Shown piece after piece: positions 26,159-39,400 of a stretch of 64,000 nucleotides of DNA. The DNA is taken from assembly GCA_047495785.1 (NCBI GenBank), contig JBLDXI010000024.1, positions 682,001-746,000 of the forward strand. Reading direction: 5' to 3'. Position 1 is the stretch's first letter, and each line of letters begins with the position of its first letter. A model generated the notes under the pieces. It did not search any database, was not told where the DNA came from, and was given only the letters and a program-made list of their open reading frames with translations. Position numbers and translations under genes: made by a program. Source of the DNA: Lepidodermella squamata. Taxonomy: Eukaryota > Gastrotricha.

Positions 26159-28352
26159 TCACAGTTTAGACTCAGCTTCATCAACTTTTTCCGGCGGTTT
26201 CGAAGCTGGTTCAACGACAGGCTGTTTAACAACGACCTCGCCTCGATCATCGATCCGTTGAGAAATCGGGGGAGTTCCGACTGGGGCTGATTGCCGATTG
26301 CTGGAATGAATACCGATATCGGACACAGAAGCGGAATGTGGCCGTTGAAGAGAATGGCTTGACTCAGACGATTTTATCGGCGGTGTTAGTGAGTGCCCGC
26401 CGAAAACTGATGACATAAAACCTCCGGCTCTTCCTAGGAAGAACTTTTTCGCTCCATCAGCAGCTCTAGAGACTACTGCTGCCTTTTGAGTCAACTGAGC
26501 TGCCGCGAAAGTCGACGCATTCGTCAAAGCCGTCGATGAGAAAATGTTACCGCTCGACGTAAAATTACCAGCGGCAGCCGGGTCGTCGCCAGGGTGGCAA
26601 TAATGAGGATATTTATCACAATCGATGGACCTCAACCAAACAGAATGATTCAGCTTTCGCCGCCAGGCGTGTACGAAAGTCGTCCCGTATGATTCCTGAA
26701 GTTTTTCGTTATTATGAGCGACAGCGCTAAACAAACCAAGCAGATACAAGCGAAATTGCTCCCGAATCCATTCATCCGACGCTACCCAGTTAGACCCGGC
26801 AAAGTAAGGGTCACTACTTTTCGAATCATTTTCAACTGTTTTCAGCAGCCAGCCGATGAATCGCTTGTCACTTGGCGTGGACTTCGCGATTTTTTTCAAC
26901 AATCGATCTTTAACAGTAATTTTTAGCTTTACAGTGCCTTTATCGACGGTTTGTTGTTGGCCCGGGGTTGAAACAGCGCCGTTGTTGCTGTTATTACTCT
27001 GGTTATCACATTGGATTGCGATGTCATGATCGCATTTATGCAAGTAAAGAATGTTGGTACATCCGATTAAATACGAATTAATCATTGGAAGCCGCTCCAA
27101 ATACGAAACAGAAACGTAAGGCAGGCAAGCATTTTCCTAAATTAAAACTTGTTACAATGCTGAAAACTAGCTTTCCAAGTTATTACCGGTCCAAAAATGG
27201 CCAGGGGAAACCCGAATTCATCGGTTGTTAGCGAACGTGAGATCATGTCGATTGATGATTGCACTGATGATGGATCAAACGCTTTCTTCTTCCCTTCGGT
27301 GTCTCCTTCGTCTTCTTTGTTAATTTCGGCTGATCCGTATGAAAATTGAGAAGTTGATGAGTTGACGGTCTGAGGCGTTGGCGGAGGCACCAAATGAGGA
27401 CTGACTCCGGACAAGAGTAAGCCCTTTTCCAGCATGCCTATAATCAACTCTTTAAAAATAATTTAGCTACAAAATTGCACAACATACCAGGATATAACGA
27501 GAGAAACCCCAAAATAGTTCGAGACATGTCAGCAGTTGGCTCGATCAAAAACATCACTCTAGGTTCCAATAGCAGCACTTTGAAGAGCTTGATTAGCTTA
27601 GCTCCGAATTTTGTAATTGTTGAGCGCAAGTCCAAATCTTAAACAAGATGAATTCAAACTAAACAGTACATTACAAATAAATTTCGATCAGCCTACCTAT
27701 ACTAAGAATAGAAATGTCTGAGCAGACAGGAGAAGGCACGGCGACCGTAAGACTTTTGTAAAGATCTTTTAATAAGTCGACATCGCTAAAATCTTCTTGG
27801 TCGAACCAGACATGTGTGGCTAGTGCAACTTTGGATGATATTAACCCGAATAGAGGCTGTTGAATTTACATGAAATCCACGAATTTCGCTATAGTATAAA
27901 ATTACCACTGCCGATAGAACGCATATCGATTTCAGCACAGAACTTCTGGTGACAGATTCATCTTTCGCCTTGAAATGCGAAGATTCAACTTGCATCAAAC
28001 ATGACACGCAAAATATTGTTCTTTTCGGCTCATCCACAGAAGGTAAGTGGAAATAGACGATGTCTAGAAAGAAAAGGAAATTATAATTGGAAACTTCTTA
28101 ATAAATAAAGGGCTAAGGGCAAACCGTTCTCATATTTATGCGCGCCATCAGGAAGGGCTAAAGCAGGCAGGTCTTTCCATTGAGGCGGCAAAGAAATACC
28201 AGTCTGATCAGGTAGTTGATTCGGAGAAGATAGTGGTGGGTATACATATTCAACCTGAAAGCGCGAAATGATTCAAAGTAAGCGTGTTGACAATTACTCG
28301 AGTGTTTTAAAGTTACCAAGCTTCCTTTTTTATGGTGAAAACCCACCACCAT
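26159..28352 (-). CDS. AVL9: AVL9 homologue (DENN-module late secretory pathway protein)
   Basis: Multiple short exons on the minus strand align in order with animal AVL9, a DENN-related protein acting in post-Golgi traffic and cell migration. The N-terminal strand VVGFHHKKG is at 28352-28320. Later exons carry WKDLPALALPDGAH-like sequence near 28170-28130, KSICVLSAV near 27920, the LLEPRVMFLIEP...LGFLSLYPGM segment at 27600-27500, and DEFGFPLAIFGP at 27220-27180. After an intron with acceptor near 27137 the last exon reads CLPYVSVSYLE, GCTNILYL, SDEWIREQFRLYLLGL and YGTTFVHAWRR, then a Ser/Pro-rich tail ending at 26159. The true initiator may sit in an upstream exon, because the frame stays open to an acceptor-like TTATAG near 28408. 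It is convergent with NAMPT. Confidence 0.88.
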
Positions 28353-30261
28353 CACATGAATTATAACATTGCTTGCCGTCGTGGTTAGCTTCAGGAAACA
28401 AAACCTATAATTGAAAACACGGCAAATGCGTTAATATAATGATGTGAATAGAGAGGAACATCATTTATGCTTGACCATACAAATATGAACGACAGATTGA
28501 TAACATTTCTTATAAAAGGACTATAGATTATAGATACGAGTCACATTTTTGAACAATTGACGTTGGGATACCTTTGGGGTTACTTGAAATTTGACCAATA
28601 ACGCATGAACACTAATTCAGCTGCCAAATTAATTCCGTACCATCAATGGTATGAGAACAGTATGCATTGGCTATATTGGCGTTGCGTTAATAATCACACA
28701 TTCTAGATATCAGACTAGGAGAAGGAGAAGCGTTAACAGCTGAACTTGAAAATCAAAGCTATGTTCATTGAATTAATCATGGCGTATTTAACAATTCATC
28801 GGAGCCATAAACGCAGACCAACGCCAGGCGCCAGGTCACAGGTCAGGGCTGACTAATCGACGGTTGGCGAGTGGCGAGATTCTCGAGCCAAAAAAATCCC
28901 AATTTCGGCTAAATCATCAAATGAAAAAACGAACCAACAACAATTGTCCCGCCAAAAATGTTGACACCTATAAATTAGGTTATATAGAATGTTAAATACA
29001 GCTGTTTTTATCAAGCTATAAAAATAATCAATATTGGAAAATGATTTTGGCGCGCTACTAGCGTCGTTAGCGATGAATCTTGCGCGCTATGACGTAGACC
29101 GAGACGTAGACTGAGAGTTGTTCGATGGCGGGTTCGCAATATTCGATGCTTTCGCTTGTTTTCATTTAGTCTTATGTTCAATTGTAAGAAAGATATGGGT
29201 GCTCTTCTGTGTTGTTATCTGCTTTTTACTGTGTAGTAACCCTGGACTACTGGAAAACATTTGACGGTCGAAGTAAACTAGCGATGTCATATGTCACTCG
29301 GCTTATTCACATGAGATACTTACGTGAAATTGGTCCAAAGTTGTCTTAACAATGAAATGAGTGGGTCAGTGTACAGCAGGTCATTCATTCAAGAGACCGG
29401 ACACCGATTCGGTTACGCTATTGCGAGTTCACTCCATTCTGATAAGTCAATGTTAGGATTTGGGATTATTGTCATGTTTACGGACCTATCTAAGTATTGG
29501 CCCGCAGGTAGCTGCGCCGCCATTTCTAGATGCTTGAATTTGCCACATTTACTTGCCGAGCTGTGTCCATTTACAAGTTTTTGAGTAGCGACCATTACAC
29601 TGAATTGCTCACCAGAAACAAGAATGGTCATTCGACGATATTTGTTTTGATATTTAGTGCTTCCAAATGCTTACAATGTAGAAATAGGTCATTGTTATGA
29701 ATATTTTAAACTTAAAACTTGAATTCGGTGTGCGTTTTACAGGCCTCAGAAGACCCATGGCTTCTTTTTTCCTGCCCTGGGTTGCCTTCGCTAGCTGTTT
29801 TTGATTAATTTGAAATGATCGGTTATGATAGCAACATAAAATGAGAAATGAGATATACTGAACAATTCACAACTTAGTAAGATTCCTTCTGGATCGCCGC
29901 CTCAGGAGTTCAGTGTAACTTGGCGCTAATCGCTATGATTATTTGGCTGATTGTCTACTTCATTATGGTGGGTGAACTCGAATATTTCTGCTCTCACTCC
30001 TCACTGTCGGCTGCGCAATCGCTCATTCCACTTTTAGAGATACTGTACCTAATGTTTTGCATTGTTGCGCTATGAAATGCTCTTTTATGCTGTTCTGCGA
30101 GTCCAGCCGAGCAATATTTCCAAATGAGTGGCGTCAGGTGGAGTTTTATTTACCATAAATTGCCATTGAACCAAAACTTAAACATTGCTTTGTTCGCCTT
30201 AAATGCATCATAGATCTTGAATAACGCCTTTTTTATTGTAGATAATTTTAAGTTAGTAATT
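28353..30261. other. Divergent intergenic region
   Basis: This 1.9-kb region lies between AVL9 (minus) and the coiled-coil gene (plus) and presumably holds both promoters. I see no supported coding exon; open frames such as 29324-29584 lack domains and splice context. Confidence 0.5.
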
Positions 30262-33200
30262 ATGAAGGTGGGCCAGAAGTTCCCCCTCAGAGATAAGCAG
30301 TTGAGAGAACAGCAGAAGCAAGCATGGATGGAACATGAAGAAGAGCGGAGACGTAAATATGGCGAATTTCAGCAGAAAAAGAACAAAGGAGAGGATTCAG
30401 GTTTGACGAGTTGTTTTTAGATGAATTTGTCTAGATTTTATTATTAAGATTTCGACTTGGTTTCAGGGCGATATAATGAAGCTTTATCTGCGAAAACAAA
30501 AATGCAGCGAGAATATGAACTCGCTACCAAAAAACAGCCGCCTCGTGCGAGTTCCGGTTCGAAGAATGAGGCAAAAAAGCACGCGGACCATTCATATGAA
30601 TCGCGACAGAATAAATCTTCCGGCGGGGCCGATCGCACTGGTGGAAAACCTTCTGCTGACTATGTCACATTAACTAGAGAGCAGCTAAAAATCCTTCTGG
30701 ACGCGGCCGAGGGCGCGAGGAAGGCGCAAAATAATTACACTTCCGGTGAGCGAAATCGATTTTTTGTTACAATTTTCAATTATGTTTGTTTAACCTTGCG
30801 ACACAGAAGAACGAAGTAATGCAAATAATTCAAATAACCGCGCTACAAATGGTGAATACAGTTCAGCAAACGTAAAACGTACGCCTTACATTTTACAGAA
30901 TGCACTTAGCTTTTCCGCATCTGATGCATAATACATTAAACCGACGTTACTTCTTTTATTGCCTACCACTAGTACCGGCAGGTGATCCGCGCGTAATTAC
31001 TGTCGACCCAGAGCAAATCGACGGACTGCTGCACCGCGCGGCGAATCAGCATGAGTCCCACCAGCCCGCACCACAGCCCGCGTCTCTCGGCGACCGCAAA
31101 CGTCAACAATGGGCCGAAGAGAAAGAAGGTACGTATTGTTTATCCAGCGAGTCACGTGTTATCAACAAATTTATTGGCATTGACAGAGCTGTCGGAATAT
31201 TTACGCGAAGCAGCAGCGGCGGCAATTAAGAAAACTTATGGAAGCAAGAATGATTTGCCCCTACCGGGTGACCCTGCTGCAGCGACTATCGTGTCGCATA
31301 TGTTGTCTGAGTCACTTCGGGAGAAAAAATTGCGTCAGTGGGAAGTGGAAAATCGCCTGGCCCATGAACCCAAAGGGAGCATAGCTGATATTGGCAAGTA
31401 TGAAGATGAGCGTAGATACAGGGCAAAAACCGAACCGGACGTTGGCCCTCCACCACCTGCCCCGCCTGAACAAAAGAAAATGTCACTTGTCGAGAAGAAG
31501 AAACAGCAGTGGAGCATGGAAAAAGGCATCGCGAAAGAGGGCAGCACAATTGGCGAATGGTTCGGCAAACCAGGCGCTGGCGCTCCGATTCGTGACGATG
31601 GCGGTGAAGTTTTGACGCAATATGGCTCGAGGGCTAACGATGCGAAAGCAGCTCAGGAGTTGACAGCGAGAAATTATGCGGCGAAAAGGCCGCAAAATAA
31701 CGCACCGGTTGTTGCTCCAGATTTCAGATCGTTGATTTCACAGGCCACGAAAGACTCAGCCCGCAACGTTGTGATTAGCGAACCTGGTCGAAGCCCAGAT
31801 GCCGAAATCCCGCCCGCTGCGATGCGATCTGCCTTTGCGGCCGGCGGCATTGACGAGCGGCGCTTCGATGACGTGAAAGAACGTGAGAAAAAATCGTGGC
31901 TGGAAGACCTGCGCCGCCAGATCGAAGAAAAACAAGCGCAAAAAGCCAAGGAGAAGCAATCTCTCGATTCCTACTACCGCGATGAACCGCAGCAAGATGT
32001 CACTCACAACAAACCGCCGAGGCCAACTGATTCGAAGCAAATCGTTCAAGTCGAATATGACAAAAAACGCCCGGTGGAATCTGATTTAAAGGTAAAAAAA
32101 TATTACATTTTACGCGCAATTTTTTTTTGAAAATAATGTTGTACCAAGTTTTCGGCCTTTATTCCTCCTGATAAAGAGGGAATTGAGATCGAAAGAGATC
32201 GCATTGACCGGCGACAGGTTTGTTGTCGTTGTATCGATGAATGAGCACGCTTAGAGACTACTCACATTTATTTGTTGGGTATAAATGTTGGAAATTTCGA
32301 AATATTTTACCGCAGATTTTACGATTATTTTTGTTTGTTTCTTACAGAAAGAAGCCGGCGATAATGCAGCCCGCCTTCATCATGCGTTAGCCCAGGCCGA
32401 AATCGAAGCTCAACGTTCGAAGTTGCTGAAAAGGATAGAAAAACTGCGAGCCGGTGGTCATGATACTCGAGGCCTGGAGAAAACTTACAAAGACCTGCTA
32501 ACGCCACGTGGGCCAGCTGCAAATGGCGTACCAGGCCTGCATAACATGTACGACGGCCACGAAGATGGCCCATTGAGCGTTCAACACCAAGCCACTCGCA
32601 TTTTAACCCCGACAGAACGACGGTCGAACCGGAATCCGCCGCAAGTTGAAATGATTCACGTGCCGGTTTCTGAGCGCGATGACCAGGGTAGCACGAACCG
32701 AGAGGAGGCTGTTCAAACCGACGAATTCGTCTTCGCATCAGGCAAAACACTGCGTGATATTCTGCGGGAGCAAACTAAGGTGGAGATTGAATATCGCGAT
32801 AGTCGGATGGGGCAACGGAACAAAGAAGCGGGTAAAAAGTCGCAGAATCAAAAAGTTCAGATAAAAGATACGAAGCAATCTCCGCCGAAATCACGCCCTG
32901 ATAACACGAACAGCCATCATCACGCAGAGCAGAAGAAATCGGCGCCTGAGCCTCGTGGCAGGCCGGGTGAGAAGAAGCCGTGGCAGTACCAGAATACGAA
33001 AAATCGGCCGGCTTTGAAGGCTTCTGATCGAGAGGTTGCGATTGGCTCGGCCGAGCGTAGCGAACGCGACAGGCGTCGCAAGGAACGGGCAATGCAAATG
33101 ATTGCCCTAGCTGAAGCTAATATGGCCAAAAGGTGAGAGTAAATATTGTATAACCTCCACTTCAATTGCCGTAACCGTGGTTAAATTTCGATTGTTTTAA

Positions 33201-34072
33201 ATCTGGAAAAATCGCATTTTTCAGGTTTTTGAATTTTTTTATTTTTTTTTTTAAATCACCGAAATTACCTCTGAAAGCTAAAATGTGATCGAACCTGCAT
33301 TTTTATGCGCAGAAAATTTAAATTTTTTTCTGATTTTCCGGAGTCCTAAAAACTGGTTTTATGCAAACTTCCCCCTCGTAACGATATTGAAAGTATTTAT
33401 GAGTGTCAATAATGTTGAACTTGACTATTTGTAGCAACCAACCAGCCCCAGTCAAAAGCGATAAGAACAAGCCCCATTCCAAGTTAATTTCTTATTATTT
33501 ATGTGAAACCGCTTTATTTGTAGACTTCCTTAATTTTCGACGCTTAATTATGAAATTTTCAATTTTTTCAAATAATTTTCAAATTTTTCGTTTTCAGTCG
33601 CCTTTTACCTGCGGATAGTGAAGAGCGGCAACCTCGTAGGCCGAGGAGCCGTTCGAACCAGCGCGCGCCGGTTGCGACGAAAGCCGCCGGCAAGCAACCG
33701 CGCCATGTGTCGCCGCCACCCGACCTTCCATCAGCCCGCTTCCAGCAGTACCAACAGCCATCTGGGCGCAACATGCCGCCCGCCCCGCAACGCCCGAACC
33801 CGCAGCAACAGAAACAGCGGCCGGACGCCGAGTATCTGCCGTTCCGGCGCACATCTGGCGGCCTGGAGCGCGACGAGTTGCCGTCAAACTACGACGCTAT
33901 GGTCGATACGTCCGGACATTTGTACGACGCGAACGGTGCTCACAAGGGCGAGCTGATGCGGCAACATCTTCAGTTCCTGAAACAGGGCCTCTTGAAGCGC
34001 CAGCAAGAACTCGAACGCTCAATGACCCCGAACACGCTTAGCGAAGTTCGCGCATCACAGCAATATCGCTAA
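30262..34072 (+). CDS. CCDC66-like coiled-coil centrosome/cilium protein
   Basis: Seven exons (30262-30400, 30467-30745, 30807-30851, 30982-31128, 31187-32091, 32348-33132, 33598-34072) sum to 924 residues with every phase matching. The protein is highly charged and rich in Lys, Glu, Gln and Pro. Recurrent short motifs of the form (R/K)KxQW or KSWLEDLRRQIEEK are spread along it (DRKRQQW, KKKQQWSMEKG, REKKSWLEDLRRQIEEK). An LTREQLKILLDAA segment lies near residue 115. The C-terminus has YLPFRRTSGGLERDELP and a coiled coil HLQFLKQGLLKRQQELE. These features recall CCDC66 and the related CSPP1, which act at centrosomes and primary cilia. The assignment rests on motif pattern, not full alignment. 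The 45-nt third exon is supported mainly by phase. Confidence 0.75.
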
Positions 34073-36867
34073 AACGAAAAAAATGGCCTAAAAGGCCGAT
34101 TTTACTGAATTGCACTAAAATCTCATCTTTTTACTGTTTTTTCTATCTTTATTATATCGACTTGCACGAGTTTTTGCCACATGATCAATTTTTTTCTCAA
34201 AAAATTCATGTGATTTTTTGATATCGATCGTCTCTTCTTTTTACAGCCAAACTTGTTTCAGCGTCATTTTGGTTTATGTTTGAGTACTCGATTATAATAA
34301 TGATAACGATGAAGCGGTGATGAAAGAATAAAAATTTTCGATGCAAATGGGATGATTTTTTACTGTTGCTATTTTTCAAACACTTTTGCGGTTAATTATT
34401 TATGTCAGGAGGTGAACGCGGCGGCGCTGCTGTCAACACGTGTTGTTGTTTTTGCGGCACAATTTTTCGCCAGCCATTGCTGCTGTGGTTAAGTGGCCAT
34501 CTCTCTCTCTGTGTCGGCTGTTGACGATATGAGCTGATATCATCATAGCTGTGGCGCGACTGACTAACTGCCCAGTGGCGAGTGAGTGTAAAACGCGCGC
34601 GCACCGCCTAAAAACTTTTCCGTGTGCGAGCGCGCATTAATTATTTTGTCGCGTGTTATTTTCGCCGCGCGCACTGTGCAAAATGCTAATTCTACAACAA
34701 TGAATAGCCGACAGGTAGGAGTAATGCAATTATTTTGCTGTCCCATCTCTCGTAGTATCTTCATCAGAAACGGCCGAAACGTAGTAGCTTTTTTAAACGC
34801 ATATTATATGCCATAAGCAATTTGCAGTCATCTCGAGCGTGTTGAGCTAAGAAGTTGTTGCCTGAGCAGTTTTCAGTTATTTACTTAATGTTGTTTAGCC
34901 CGAGATACACAAAAACCGCTACATATTTCGTTATCACTAGATGTTATTGAGCTACTCACTGCCTTAAAAATCCGCGGTCGAAACAATTTATACAACTCAG
35001 CGTTTTTCAAGCGATCGCTCTTGTGGCTTTGATTTGTGTTGATATCAAAACCACACCCTCTTACGCGCGAGTTCCAGCTGTAAATATAGTGCTCGCGATA
35101 ATGATAAAACAATAACAAACAAAATAATAAGTCGAGCTGATGATGATCATCTTGATCATCGAAGCATTTACTCGTAGCTATGCTGTGTGTGGCCCGTTTG
35201 TTTTGTTTTTGTGCGGGTGAGAAAAACGCGAGTAATCTTACGATCGCCAACCCACCCGTGAAGATGATGATGACGACTTCACTTGAGCGCTGATCTCCAA
35301 ATAATGTACCACACCCCTATAATCATTTTATACTTTATTATATAGATATATCCTAATAAATAGTGATAATAAAAATAATTTTATTTTTGTTTTCTTCGTA
35401 TATATATATGGTAGTGCGGTAGCTATGCCGAGTGTATATTGCTTGATTCGACCAACGGCAGTAGCAGTAGTAGTTGGGCGAAATCCGAGAATACACCAAA
35501 GTTGAGGATTATCGCGCGGCAAAAATATAGAAACGTAGTGAAGAGTTGTTGTTTTTATTAGGGCGTGGTCAGCGGCCACCAGGGGGTGTTCGCGCGCGTC
35601 GCCGCATCGCTAAATCGCGAGTAGTAAGTGCGCGCGCGTCTCTGGTGCGCGATCGCCACCGTTTCGTAGGTTTCGCGCGATATGTTCGCGCCTCTTAATA
35701 AGAGTAATGATTATAAAGCTCACAATTGCGTGTTGCCTCTTATCATTGCATTTTGATGTTCGATATTATTATTATTTATTTCTAAACTCTACACAACATA
35801 TCGAGCCGCTTGTTAGATATTCGCTCCGCAACTACTCTCAGTACTCCGCCCCCCTCCTACTACTGCTGCTGCCGTCGCTTTTAAGCTCTATTAAGGACCA
35901 TCTCAACAGGAAAAGGGCAACATCGAAGGGCAAATAGCAGCAGGGAGGCTTTCGAGTGCGCTGGATTTTCTGTTTTTATTATCTCTTCTTAATATCGAGA
36001 GAGGTGTGTTTTCTTTATTCATTAACATCAAGAAGTATTACCTATGCAACATTTATTGCATTAACCAATATTTTGATTGTTATTGCTATTTATAGCAGAC
36101 TTGCCTGTCGCCGGGCGTGTTTTGTTTACCTGACCGTGAAAGTGGCGATATCGGCGCCGGTTAACCTGCGCGCCTCTTCGGTTCGCTTCTTCGCCCGCTC
36201 TTATTCCATCTCTTCGATGCGCGCAATGATAATCGCAATTTGTAGTTAATCCGAAGCTCTTGTAAAACAGCGATATAGATTGACTCTTGAACATAATAAC
36301 AACAACGACACGTGTACGGCGGCCGGGCTTGGCAACGCTTTGTATACATTCGGTAATTACCTCATTTCCACACATGTGCTTCGCCTTGATGCCCGCATCG
36401 AAAGATGATGGTGCATATGGTTGTTGCCGGAATTTTATTGCTATCTCGCCCACTCTCGTACGCGTGTTACCATCATAGCGTAACCGAACAGATTAGGTAA
36501 TAATAACTCGCCGTACAGCTGTTGAATCGCTCGATCGCCTTCGGGCCGGAAGCGTGAAAACGACGTCTTATCTATTTCGATGTTGTATTATTTTTATTCA
36601 GATTTTCGGTACTTAATCTATAGCTTATTTATACCTATGTATTTTTGATCGCACGCCAAACGATACAAAACATCTGCAAGTATCGCAGATTCGATGAATA
36701 GTCACGCTCACAGCTTCACCATGCGTCATAAAAAAACAGCTCCGTTCGGGGAAATTTATTACCTGACATTTTTCGAGTGGTTTTGCACTTTCGCATGCCT
36801 TCATAACGCACCAGGCGTTTTCGTTATATACCTACATATTCCCGCTTTTTTTATAGGTTCCTACAAT
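34073..36867. other. Large intergenic region with CpG-dense blocks
   Basis: Between the CCDC66-like gene and the first thrombospondin-repeat gene lie 2.8 kb without a supported exon. Two short CpG-dense blocks stand out from the AT-rich background, at about 34565-34675 and 35590-35700 (runs such as GCGCGCGTC and CGCGATCGCC). They may mark promoter or first-exon sequence. A pyrimidine tract ending in TTATAG at about 36856 lies 12 nt before the ATG of the next gene and may be the acceptor of a 5' UTR intron. Confidence 0.4.
34327..34332 (+). terminator. Candidate poly(A) signal AATAAA
   Basis: AATAAA lies 255 nt after the stop of the CCDC66-like gene, inside a T-rich 3' region. Confidence 0.4.
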
Positions 36868-39400
36868 ATGATTATTCAACTGATGGTCGTCGCGCTGTGG
36901 CTCGGTGAAATTGCGGCCAATGACGAGCCCGTCGACGGCCAGTGGAGCGCGTGGCAGATCGGCCGCTGTTCGGTCACATGTGGGGATGGGCTTCGGCCTC
37001 GTTATCGAACGTGCACGAACCCATCGCCAAGCAATGGAGGCAAAAAATGCCTAGGACCCGTTCTCGAGCATGACTTGTGCCAGCTTGAGCCCTGCCCAAT
37101 CGACGGTAAATATTTTTTCCAAAACTTGCTTATAGATAAGTCGAATATATACTTTGCGTCCGATATATCAAACAATTTCACTGACTGCGAGTTTGTACTT
37201 GCCGTCCAGTTACAGCAGCCAATATTGAGGACTGAGGACGGCCGGAGAGAAATTTACTATAAAAATATATCTGATCCTTGTCGGACTGTTACAAGGTTCA
37301 TGCTATAGGAACTGATTTATTCATCAAAGCTCGTTTTATCTGAAAAAATAGCCATGGAAAGTTCCATTTTTTATGCGATGAGCGATTGACCTAGTTTCAT
37401 CACATTCTTCCTGCCTAAAACTGTTTACCTATTTATTTTTCATTTGAGCATCGACGACAATAGCCAGTGAGATTAATTAAAGTATTACTCGAATCGAGCG
37501 ACTGGCTCGTAATAACGGGATGCCTTATATAGTAGGCTGGGTTCGAGCCAACCAGATTTCATAAGAGCCCATTCAAAATAATTGCCAACCTCGAATAAGA
37601 GGCAGGGGTTCCGACCATCCGACGAAAAATACGATTGTTCCTTTATTTATAGGCTAATACGGTAATACGAGAACTGTTGTTTTTTGATAATTTTTCATTC
37701 CCCTAAAACAAAACGAAAATACTGAAATGCAAATTTTCATCTTATTCTCAGGCTGTTATTTATTTAGTTAAGGCCCTGTAATCTCTGAAATTGCCACGGT
37801 TACTCCGATTTAAAGTTAGTTATTGAGCTCGAGGCTCGAGCATGCTACGATTCCCTCTGCAAGAAACGTGGATCGGCTGACAAACTTTGGATGATGTAAA
37901 TAGAAAACTGTCCTCTGCCATTGAGCGACATTAGTCCGTGCGATTAGACTGTGGGTGCTTCAAGGATTTTTACTTGGGATTTGGGATTTTGCGGAACAAA
38001 GTCGGGGAGTTTCGCATGCTTTTTTGAGCAATTAGAAGTTAATTTCCTGTTTCTAAAAGTTGGAAACCAAGTATATTTCAGTGCTTTTATTCAACATTTT
38101 AATTTATTTAGGTGGCTGGACCGATTGGTCAGACTGGTCCAAATGCAGTTCGACCTGCAGCGCAGGTGTGCGCCGGCGCACTCGGAGCTGCAAGGCCCCT
38201 GCGCCCCAGAATGGCGGCGCGCCTTGCGAAGGCGCTGCCGAGGAGACGCAGCCGTGCAACACCGATGACGTCCAGCCATGCCCTCAGGATGGCGGCTGGA
38301 CCGACTGGATCCAGTTCCTGCCATGCCCATCAGACATCGGCGAAGTTTGCCGGAATCCAAAGAAGCACCAACAAGTCCGGCAGCGGTTTTGCACAAACCC
38401 AGCCCCAGCTTACGGGGGCGCCGACTGCGACGGGTCCGACTTCGAATATACGTCCTGTTCGGAACTTTACGCATGCGCTGATGGTGGCCAATGGTCACCT
38501 TGGAGCCGCGGAACTTGCTCAGTCACGTGTGGTGTTGGCCTTGAGAAACTTACCCGAACCTGCTTAGATTTAAATGTCGCTAGAAACTGTTCCGGAGCCG
38601 CTGAATTAATCCAGGAATGCAAGATGCCGGCGTGTCGGGTTGACGGTGGCTGGTCGAGCTGGCACGAGACCCAGTCATGTAGAATCGCCCATGTAGAAGA
38701 CCCATGTGCCGGTGAGGGGCCGGCTGATGATGATATACGCATTTTAGAACGCACCTGCACCAACCCGGCGCCATCGAATGGCGGCAATTTTTGCCAGGGT
38801 GACAGCGTGAGGACTGAAAAATGCCGAGAAGTCTACGGCTGCCCACCACGGACGACCACAATCTCCCCGATGTGGAGTGACTGGGAGACGGACGGACCTT
38901 GCGGGGTGACCTGTGGCACCGGGCTTCAAAAACGGCGCCGTCATTGCCTCCTTAAATCCGGCGAATGTCACGGTCCATCTGAAGAAGTCATTCAGTGCCA
39001 CATGCCGACCTGTCCGACTACAACTAGGTCGACCCCATTTATGGATAACAAAGGATTTTACACTATTACAGTGGATGACGAGGCGAAAAAGCAATCGACT
39101 GGACCCAGCAATGTTCTAAATATGGCGACGGTCGGGTCTAGTGGGTTTTCGCAATGGACCGAATGGTCGTCGTGTGATTCGGCCTCGTGTAAGCAGACAC
39201 GGTGGCGTTTGTGCCAATCGAAGCGGTTCGGTTGCTATGGAAACGACGTTGAGAAACGCACGTGTTCCAACCCGGCCGATGTGTGCCTGGCAGCCGCCCT
39301 CCGGTCATCGTCAGTCTCATGTTCGTCTCTTCATGTAACCGTATTCCTGACCTCACTCACCCTGCTACTATCAGCGCTTCTTATGCGGAATCAGCAATGA
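36868..39400 (+). CDS. Thrombospondin type-1 repeat surface protein A, likely GPI-anchored
   Basis: Two exons (36868-37105 and 38112-39400) give 508 residues. A signal peptide (MIIQLMVVALWLGEIAA) is followed by seven TSP1-like repeats: [90 protein letters not shown] and FSQWTEWSSC. Repeats 3 and 5 lack the CSVTCG core and form an alternative subtype with long Asp/Pro-rich inserts. WxxW motifs allow C-mannosylation and TCG/TCS sites allow O-fucosylation in this family. The C-terminus is a hydrophobic stretch (VTVFLTSLTLLLSALL) with only five residues after it, as in GPI-anchor signals. The 1006-nt intron is far longer than its neighbours. It is a tandem paralogue of the next gene. Biological role unknown. 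Confidence 0.88.
37106..38111 (+). other. Long intron of thrombospondin-repeat gene A
   Basis: This intron is about 1 kb, against a typical 50-60 nt elsewhere in the window. It begins GTAAAT and ends TTTAG and splits a GAC-GGT codon pair after repeat 1. I see no second gene inside. It may hold regulatory sequence. Confidence 0.6.

Noticed and set aside
37530-37565. tRNA-like T-arm sequence (GGTTCGAGCC) in the long intron of thrombospondin-repeat gene A
   Set aside because: No matching acceptor stem, D-arm or anticodon arm could be folded around it, so it is probably chance.
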